Shown here in pieces: positions 56,398-64,000 of a stretch of 64,000 nucleotides of DNA. Position 1 is the stretch's first letter, and each line of letters starts with the position of its first letter. The position numbers and the translations under genes are program-made. A model generated the notes under the pieces. That model was not told the origin of the DNA, did no database searches, and saw nothing but the letters and a program-made list of their open reading frames with translations. The stretch comes from Mangrovimonas cancribranchiae (GTDB taxonomy: Bacteria > Bacteroidota > Bacteroidia > Flavobacteriales > Flavobacteriaceae): positions 1,604,001 through 1,668,000 of the forward strand of contig NZ_CP136925.1 in the NCBI RefSeq assembly GCF_037126245.1, read 5' to 3'.

Positions 56398-57120
56398 TTA
56401 CACTTGACTAGATAATTTAAATGTATTTTCATTCTTAGTCCTAGAGTATAGGTAATAAAACCAAAAGGCCATAATAAAAAGCAAGCCAGACATTACATTT
56501 AATAAATACTTTTCACTTATATAAAAATAAGCGACTTGTATAACTTCAGAAAAAACAATACTTAATGAGCCAAAAAACATAAAAAGAGACTTCTTATTGT
56601 CCTTATTAAAATAAGATAGTAACGATATAGTTAATAATGACAACATAACTATATTATACAAAAATTCTATGTAAAAAATATAAGAACCAAATGTGTATGG
56701 CTTAACTATTGTTAATAAAACATATATTATATAGGCATTTAATAGCCCCAAAATAATTAAGTGAATTTTGTAATTAGTCAAAATCCTTTTAACATTTATA
56801 GTTTTATACACATGATAAATCAAACAACTATAAGCCGCAATGTAAAATAGATTTCCAAAAGTATAATACATATCAAGTTGAAAATCGGTAACTAAAAAAT
56901 AATCAATAAAATACGTTATCTCTGAAATTGAAAATAAAATTAAAAACCATGTAAAAAACTTTGGTTTTCGAATTACTTTTGTAAAATACAGCAATGTGAA
57001 AATCGGGACAATTAAAGACCTAGCCATATTAGACAGCATAAATTCATCATAAAAATCGAGCCAAAAAAATAGTACGACTAGTATTATAATTAGCCCTCCT
57101 AATATATTCGATTTATTCAT
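56398..57120 (-). CDS. Paralogous YhhN-like integral membrane protein
   Basis: 240 residues, again about eight hydrophobic helices. It aligns with the adjacent paralogue at LIVPIFTLLYF, a helix with an acidic residue after Ser (FSISEITY), and a Tyr-Phe-Asn-Lys-Asp-Asn-Lys-Lys-Ser-Leu block before VFSEVIQVAYFYI. Where the other copy has Asp (GDS, SDV), this copy has Glu (SEI, SEV). It diverges strongly elsewhere. The 202 bases between the two genes contain no recognisable feature. Function unknown. Confidence 0.55.
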   Translation of the reverse strand: MNKSNILGGLIIILVVLFFWLDFYDEFMLSNMARSLIVPIFTLLYFTKVIRKPKFFTWFLILFSISEITYFIDYFLVTDFQLDMYYTFGNLFYIAAYSCLIYHVYKTINVKRILTNYKIHLIILGLLNAYIIYVLLTIVKPYTFGSYIFYIEFLYNIVMLSLLTISLLSYFNKDNKKSLFMFFGSLSIVFSEVIQVAYFYISEKYLLNVMSGLLFIMAFWFYYLYSRTKNENTFKLSSQV

Positions 57121-57230
57121 AAATAGCAGTTACTTTATGAAACAAATATACACATATTATTGCTATTTATCGGTAAAAAAATGCTTTTTATCCGATTTTA
57201 AAACCCTAAACAATATTGTTTGTAAGAAAA

Positions 57231-60117
<2,887 letters not shown>

Positions 60118-60121
<4 letters not shown>

Positions 60122-60609
60122 AATGTTTTAATCATCCAAACATTACACGAATAATGACCTGTATTTCCTAGCGGCTTTTCCAGAAGTTTAAACCCTGTTT
60201 TGGCATACAGTTTTGTAGCTGATGTCATATAAGGCAAGGTTTCAAGATAACATTGTTTAAACCCTAATGCTTTAGCTTTTTCTAAGCAGGTTTGCATCAT
60301 TTTGCTGCCTAAACCTGTGCCACGCGCTTCTGGTAAGAAATACATTTTTTGCAACTCACAAACATTGCCTTCAACAGCTTCCAAAGGCGCAATTCCCGCA
60401 CCACCAATAATTTTCCCGTCGGCATCAATCACAAAATATATGGATTTTGGATTACTATACGTTTCCGTCATACAGTCTAAGGCAGCATCTTCATAAGCTG
60501 TCCCTACTTTGGGCGCTCCCAACTCAACAAGAACCTCACGAATTACCGTAGCTATCTGTTTATCATCGGCCTTAGTAATTTCTCTTATAACTATATTATC
60601 TTTGCTCAC
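60118..60609 (-). CDS. GNAT family N-acetyltransferase
   Basis: 163-residue acetyltransferase. VIREITKADDKQIATVIREV at the N-terminus, the acetyl-CoA motif PEARGTGLGSKMMQ (about 93-106), and ACLEKAKALGFKQCYLETL, TSATKLYAKTGF near the C-terminus. Acceptor unknown. Gene is divergent from ribD (23 bases between starts) and overlaps prmC by 4 bases. Confidence 0.88.
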
Positions 60610-60632
60610 TTTAAAATGGTATTTTTACCGCC

Positions 60633-61643
60633 GTGAAGATACACGAAAAATACATAAAACGCTGTATAGAGATTGCCAAAAATGGCCTAGGAACCACTAG
60701 ACCAAACCCAATGGTAGGTTGTGTTATCACGCATAACAATCATATTATTGGTGAAGGTTTCACGAGTCCTTATGGTGGAGCACACGCCGAAGTAAACGCC
60801 ATTACATCTGTTAAAGACCAATCGCTTTTAAAAACAGCCACGCTTTATGTGACTTTAGAACCTTGTAGCCATTATGGAAAAACACCTCCTTGTAGCGATT
60901 TGATTATTGAAAAAGGCATTCCTAACGTAGTAATTGGCACAATAGATACCCATAGTAAAGTTGCGGGAAAAGGCATTGAAAGGTTAAAAAGCGCTGGTTG
61001 CAACGTTACTGTTGGTATTCTAGAAGACAAATGCCAGAACCATCACAAACGGTTTTTTACTTTCCATAACAAACAACGTCCTTATATCATATTAAAATGG
61101 GCGCAAACTCAAGATAACTTTATCGCTCCAAAAACCAAAACCAAGCAAAGGCCTGTTTGGATTACCAATAAATATTCCCGCCAATTAACACATAAATGGC
61201 GGACTGAAGAACACGCCATTCTTGTAGGATACCATACCGTAATGGCAGACAACCCAAGTTTAACAGCTAGAGATTGGGCTGGTCAACATCCTATTCGTGT
61301 TGTGGTTGACAAAACTAACACACTACAAAAAGACTTAAATATTTTCAATTCGGATGCCGAAACCATAGTGATTTCAGAAAATGACATCAATTTTAACCAA
61401 TCTATTGCCAAGCAGATTTGCAATGCACTCTATAAACGTGATATTCAGTCGGTAATTATTGAAGGCGGTAGAAAAACGCTTCAAACATTTATAGATGATA
61501 ATTTATGGGATGAAGCCCGTATATTTACAGGAAATGTGCAATTTAAAACAGGTGTAAAAACTCCTGAGTTTTCTGGAACTTTGATTTCTGAAACACAACT
61601 AGAAGAAGATATTTTACAGATTTACAAAAACGCTATTGTATAA
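60633..61643 (+). CDS. ribD: Bifunctional riboflavin biosynthesis deaminase/reductase RibD
   Basis: 336 residues from a GTG start at 60633. N-terminal cytidine-deaminase-like domain: GTTRPNPMVGCVI, GGAHAEVNAI (catalytic Glu and zinc His), TLEPCSHYGKTPPCSD (zinc cysteines). C-terminal reductase domain: ILKWAQTQDNFIAP, EHAILVGYHTVMADNPSLTARDW, and VIIEGGRKTLQTFI. It carries out the second and third steps of riboflavin synthesis. A TATTTTTA -7-like box ends 5 bases before the GTG. Confidence 0.96.
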   Translation: MKIHEKYIKRCIEIAKNGLGTTRPNPMVGCVITHNNHIIGEGFTSPYGGAHAEVNAITSVKDQSLLKTATLYVTLEPCSHYGKTPPCSDLIIEKGIPNVVIGTIDTHSKVAGKGIERLKSAGCNVTVGILEDKCQNHHKRFFTFHNKQRPYIILKWAQTQDNFIAPKTKTKQRPVWITNKYSRQLTHKWRTEEHAILVGYHTVMADNPSLTARDWAGQHPIRVVVDKTNTLQKDLNIFNSDAETIVISENDINFNQSIAKQICNALYKRDIQSVIIEGGRKTLQTFIDDNLWDEARIFTGNVQFKTGVKTPEFSGTLISETQLEEDILQIYKNAIV

Positions 61644-61675
61644 CTTAAAAGATTCCTGTCTACACAGAAAATATT

Positions 61676-62287
61676 ATGATTAAAACCCTCATTTTCGATT
61701 TTGGCGATGTCTTTATCAATCTAGATAAAAAAGGTGCTATGCAAAATGCGCTTACTATTTTTGAAGTTGACACCTTTCCTGATGAATTAAGCCAAATAAA
61801 CCAGCGTTATGAAATGGGCTTAATAAGTACACGTGAATTTTTGGACTTTTATACGACTAAGTTTCCAAAATTAGACCAAGCCATTATTTTAAATGCGTGG
61901 AATTGTATTTTAAAAGATTTCCCCAAACATAGATTAAGATTTTTAAAACAACTTCGAGATCAAGATAAGTTCAATATCATTCTTTTAAGTAATACTAACG
62001 AATTACATATAGATTGGATAAAAAATGAAGTTGATTTTTTTGAAGACTTCAAGCAATGTTTTCATAAGTTTTACTTGTCTCACGAAATCAATTTAAGAAA
62101 ACCGAATGCTGATATTTATGAGTTTGTTTTAAACAAAAACAAGCTTAACCCCAACGAATGTTTATTTGTTGACGACCTTGAAGAAAACACCAAAAGCGCC
62201 GCAGTATTAGGGATCAACACCTGGAACATTAATCCCGAAACCGATGATGTTACCCAACTTTTTGAAGTAAACAACCACTTATTTTAA
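61676..62287 (+). CDS. HAD-superfamily hydrolase
   Basis: 203 residues with the four HAD motifs: nucleophile Asp in LIFDFGDVFI (motif I; Asp8 with the second Asp at 11), ILLSNTNELH (motif II), a Lys in INLRKPNADIY (motif III), and CLFVDDLEENTKSA (motif IV). The cap helices lie between I and II. It is similar to FMN or epoxide-type HAD phosphatases; substrate unknown. The location after ribD raises the possibility of a riboflavin-precursor phosphatase, but that is inference. EamA transporter gene begins 3 bases after its stop. Confidence 0.85.
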   Translation: MIKTLIFDFGDVFINLDKKGAMQNALTIFEVDTFPDELSQINQRYEMGLISTREFLDFYTTKFPKLDQAIILNAWNCILKDFPKHRLRFLKQLRDQDKFNIILLSNTNELHIDWIKNEVDFFEDFKQCFHKFYLSHEINLRKPNADIYEFVLNKNKLNPNECLFVDDLEENTKSAAVLGINTWNINPETDDVTQLFEVNNHLF

Positions 62288-62290
62288 CCT

Positions 62291-63142
62291 ATGTATTTAC
62301 TCTTTAGCATTTTATGCTCAACACTAATTTTTGTGATTTTTAAATCCTTGAGCAAATACAACATTAACACCTTACAAGTAATTGCCATAAATTATTTTGT
62401 GGCGTGTTTTATTGGAATAACTGCGTTTCAAGGTAATATTACTGTAGAAAACACACTCCAATCCGATTGGTTTTTAGGTGCCATTTTTTTGGGTTTTCTC
62501 TTTATAAGCATCTTTTTTGTTATGGCCATGACCGCACAAAAAAATGGTGTTTCGGTAGCCTCGGTAGCTTCAAAAATGAGTGTGGTTATCCCTATTATTT
62601 TTGGCATTTATGTCTATAACGAAGGGACTGGATTGCAAAAGATAATTGGCATTATTCTGGCATTGCTTGCCGTGTATTTAACATCGGTTAAGTCAGCAGC
62701 TGAAATTAATTTTAAGAAAAACTTACTGCTTCCTATTATTCTATTTTTTGGTTCAGGAACGATAGACACATCCATAAAATATATAGAAACCACTTATGTG
62801 CCCGACAACGGTATTCCTCTTTTTTCTGCCTCTATTTTTGGTATTGCCGCTATTCTGGGTTTGATAGCCCTAATAACAAAGAAAGCGTTTAAAATAACTA
62901 AAAAAGCTGTTATTGGCGGTCTTCTTTTAGGTGTTGTAAACTACGGATCCATTTATTTTTTATTAAAAGCATTGGACCACGAACTTTTTGAAAGTTCAAC
63001 CTTATTTACTGTTAATCACGTGGCTATCGTGATGTTTTCTACGCTAATTGGCTTATTTGTTTTCAAAGAACATCTTACAAGAAAAAACTGGATTGGCATT
63101 GTATTGGCCATAATTGCTATAATTTTAGTAACATTGGCGTAA
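62291..63142 (+). CDS. EamA/DMT family transporter
   Basis: 283 residues with about ten membrane helices in two EamA repeats of five. Second repeat ends FVFKEHLTRKNWIGIVLAIIAIILVTLA, a typical EamA C-terminus; the first has IYVYNEGTGLQKIIGIILALLAVYL. Substrate unknown (drug/metabolite transporter superfamily). The yigZ gene starts at the base after its stop, indicating an operon with the HAD gene. Confidence 0.88.
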   Translation: MYLLFSILCSTLIFVIFKSLSKYNINTLQVIAINYFVACFIGITAFQGNITVENTLQSDWFLGAIFLGFLFISIFFVMAMTAQKNGVSVASVASKMSVVIPIIFGIYVYNEGTGLQKIIGIILALLAVYLTSVKSAAEINFKKNLLLPIILFFGSGTIDTSIKYIETTYVPDNGIPLFSASIFGIAAILGLIALITKKAFKITKKAVIGGLLLGVVNYGSIYFLLKALDHELFESSTLFTVNHVAIVMFSTLIGLFVFKEHLTRKNWIGIVLAIIAIILVTLA

Positions 63143-63757
63143 ATGAAAGACACTTACAAAACCATAACCAAGCCATCTGCAGAAGTTTTATTTAAGGACA
63201 AAAACAGTAAGTTTTTTGGCTACGCCTTTCCCGTGCATTCTGAAGACGATGTAAAACAATATTTAGAAAGCATAAAAAAACAACATCACTCGGCAAGACA
63301 CTGGTGCTATGCTTACCAAATTGGCACCGAAGAACACAATTTACTATTTAGAGCCAACGACGATGGCGAACCCAGCAACAGTGCAGGAATGCCTATATAT
63401 GGACAAATTCAATCGTTTGAAGTTACTAATGTATTAATTATTGTTGTGCGCTATTTTGGCGGCGTAAAGCTAGGTGTTAGTGGGTTGATAAACGCTTACA
63501 AAACATCGGCACAAATGGCTATGGAAGTCTCAAGAATTGTAACCAAAACCATTAACAAAACCTTTTTGGTAAATTGCGACTACAAAAACCTAAATACCGT
63601 CATGCGGGTTATCAAGGAAAGAAAACTAAATATAGTTGACCAAAAACTAGAATTGGATTGCCAGATTAAACTTTCTGTAAGATTAAAAGAATCACAAGAG
63701 GTCTTTGATACTTTTGAACGATTGCATGAAATTTCTATTAAAGAAATCCTTCCTTAA
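63143..63757 (+). CDS. YigZ/IMPACT family protein
   Basis: 204 residues. Signature of the UPF0029/IMPACT N-terminal domain: SKFFGYAFPVHSEDDVKQYLE, HHSARHWCYAYQIG, DDGEPSNSAGMPIYGQI, and VLIIVVRYFGGVKLGVSGLINAYKTSAQ. A small ferredoxin-like C-terminal domain completes it. The family is linked to translation regulation in eukaryotes; bacterial function unknown. It overlaps the converging thioesterase gene by 4 bases. Confidence 0.9.
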   Translation: MKDTYKTITKPSAEVLFKDKNSKFFGYAFPVHSEDDVKQYLESIKKQHHSARHWCYAYQIGTEEHNLLFRANDDGEPSNSAGMPIYGQIQSFEVTNVLIIVVRYFGGVKLGVSGLINAYKTSAQMAMEVSRIVTKTINKTFLVNCDYKNLNTVMRVIKERKLNIVDQKLELDCQIKLSVRLKESQEVFDTFERLHEISIKEILP

Positions 63758-64000
63758 GCTTCTATTTTTTCCAAGATATAATCTGGGCACTTCATAGGAC
63801 GATTTGTTGTCATGTTAATAAATGCCAGAACCGTATTTCCTGTAGCTAAAATATCGTCGTTTTCATTTAAAATTTCATAATCAAATTCAATTTTTACCGA
63901 TGGTGTTTTTTTTAGTTGTGTTCTAACTTTAATAACTTGATCGTAAACTATTGATTTCTTAAACTTTACAGTCATTGAAACCACTGGCAACATAACACCA
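63754..64000 (-). CDS. Acyl-CoA thioesterase (4HBT), truncated by the window edge
   Basis: Partial C-terminal part of a hotdog thioesterase. The frame stays open to the end of the window and continues upstream of an internal ATG at 63993 as Gly-Val before MLPVVSMTVKFKKSIVYDQVIKVRT. It matches the YbgC/FadM-like 4HBT group, where a Gly-ile/val-Met-Leu-Pro-Val-Val segment precedes the beta strands. The N-terminal catalytic part lies outside the window, so only the family can be called. Converges on yigZ with a 4-base overlap. Confidence 0.85.
   Translation of the reverse strand, partial: GVMLPVVSMTVKFKKSIVYDQVIKVRTQLKKTPSVKIEFDYEILNENDDILATGNTVLAFINMTTNRPMKCPDYILEKIEA

Overview
The window is a chromosomal core region of an AT-rich member of the Bacteroidota, almost certainly family Flavobacteriaceae. 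The evidence is: two proteins with type IX secretion (T9SS) C-terminal sorting domains; the clustered bamD-rpoZ-coaBC-porD-recN genes; Bacteroidota-restricted families (DUF6452, DUF6048, DUF4835/PorD, DUF5723, DUF6913); a YtxJ-type bacillithiol redox protein; promoter -7 boxes of the TAnnTTTG type; and very weak Shine-Dalgarno signals. I cannot name a genus or species from sequence alone. I see no prophage, insertion sequence, CRISPR array, tRNA, rRNA or recognisable defence locus, and no gene-free stretch exceeds 300 bases.

Layout. 1-5 kb: CD225-like and DUF2752 membrane proteins, ornithine aminotransferase (rocD) with a GC-rich, potentially structured leader, and an rlmD-DUF6452-DUF6048 operon. 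5-12 kb: pheT, a DUF2007 protein, an asymmetric ABC-F ATPase, a cysteine-less thioredoxin-like lipoprotein, and fructose-6-phosphate aldolase. 12-19 kb: an SDR enzyme, the SRP 4.5S RNA, a glutaminyl cyclase lipoprotein, a thioesterase, a beta-helix lipoprotein, glyA and fahA. 19-25 kb: a DUF5723 gene interrupted by an in-frame TAG, a VOC protein, an SGNH-like protein, YtxJ and clpB. 25-33 kb: a nucleoside-salvage group with two deoC genes and deoD, then smpB, an exported protein, DUF1648, pcm, two oxidoreductases, DUF1015 and YggS. 33-42 kb: a DEDDh exonuclease/GIY-YIG fusion, a voltage-gated ion channel with a C-terminal zinc ribbon, miaA, a two-component system, and a GT2-YbbR-CoaE operon. 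42-54 kb: two T9SS cargo proteins that share near-identical segments and terminators, then fabI, recN, porD, coaBC, rpoZ, bamD, dapA and DUF6913. 54-64 kb: a 5'-nucleotidase split into two genes in reversed domain order, two YhhN-like membrane proteins, ligA, prmC, a GNAT, ribD, a HAD hydrolase, an EamA transporter, YigZ and a truncated thioesterase.

Themes. Envelope biogenesis recurs (BamD, PorD, T9SS cargo, many lipoproteins, a glutaminyl cyclase). All six non-Tat signal-peptidase-I-type exported proteins have Gln at the predicted +1 residue, matching the cyclase encoded here. Translation and RNA quality control (RlmD, PheT, SmpB, MiaA, PrmC, ABC-F, SRP RNA) and nucleotide metabolism (DeoC, DeoD, 5'-nucleotidase) are the other threads.

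I found no convincing new multi-gene system. The items most worth a second look are the asymmetric ABC-F ATPase, the broken DUF5723 gene, the rocD leader, the dispersed repeat translated inside prmC, the Q+1 pattern beside the cyclase gene, and a set of -7 boxes lying 5-7 nt from start codons, which suggest leaderless mRNAs.
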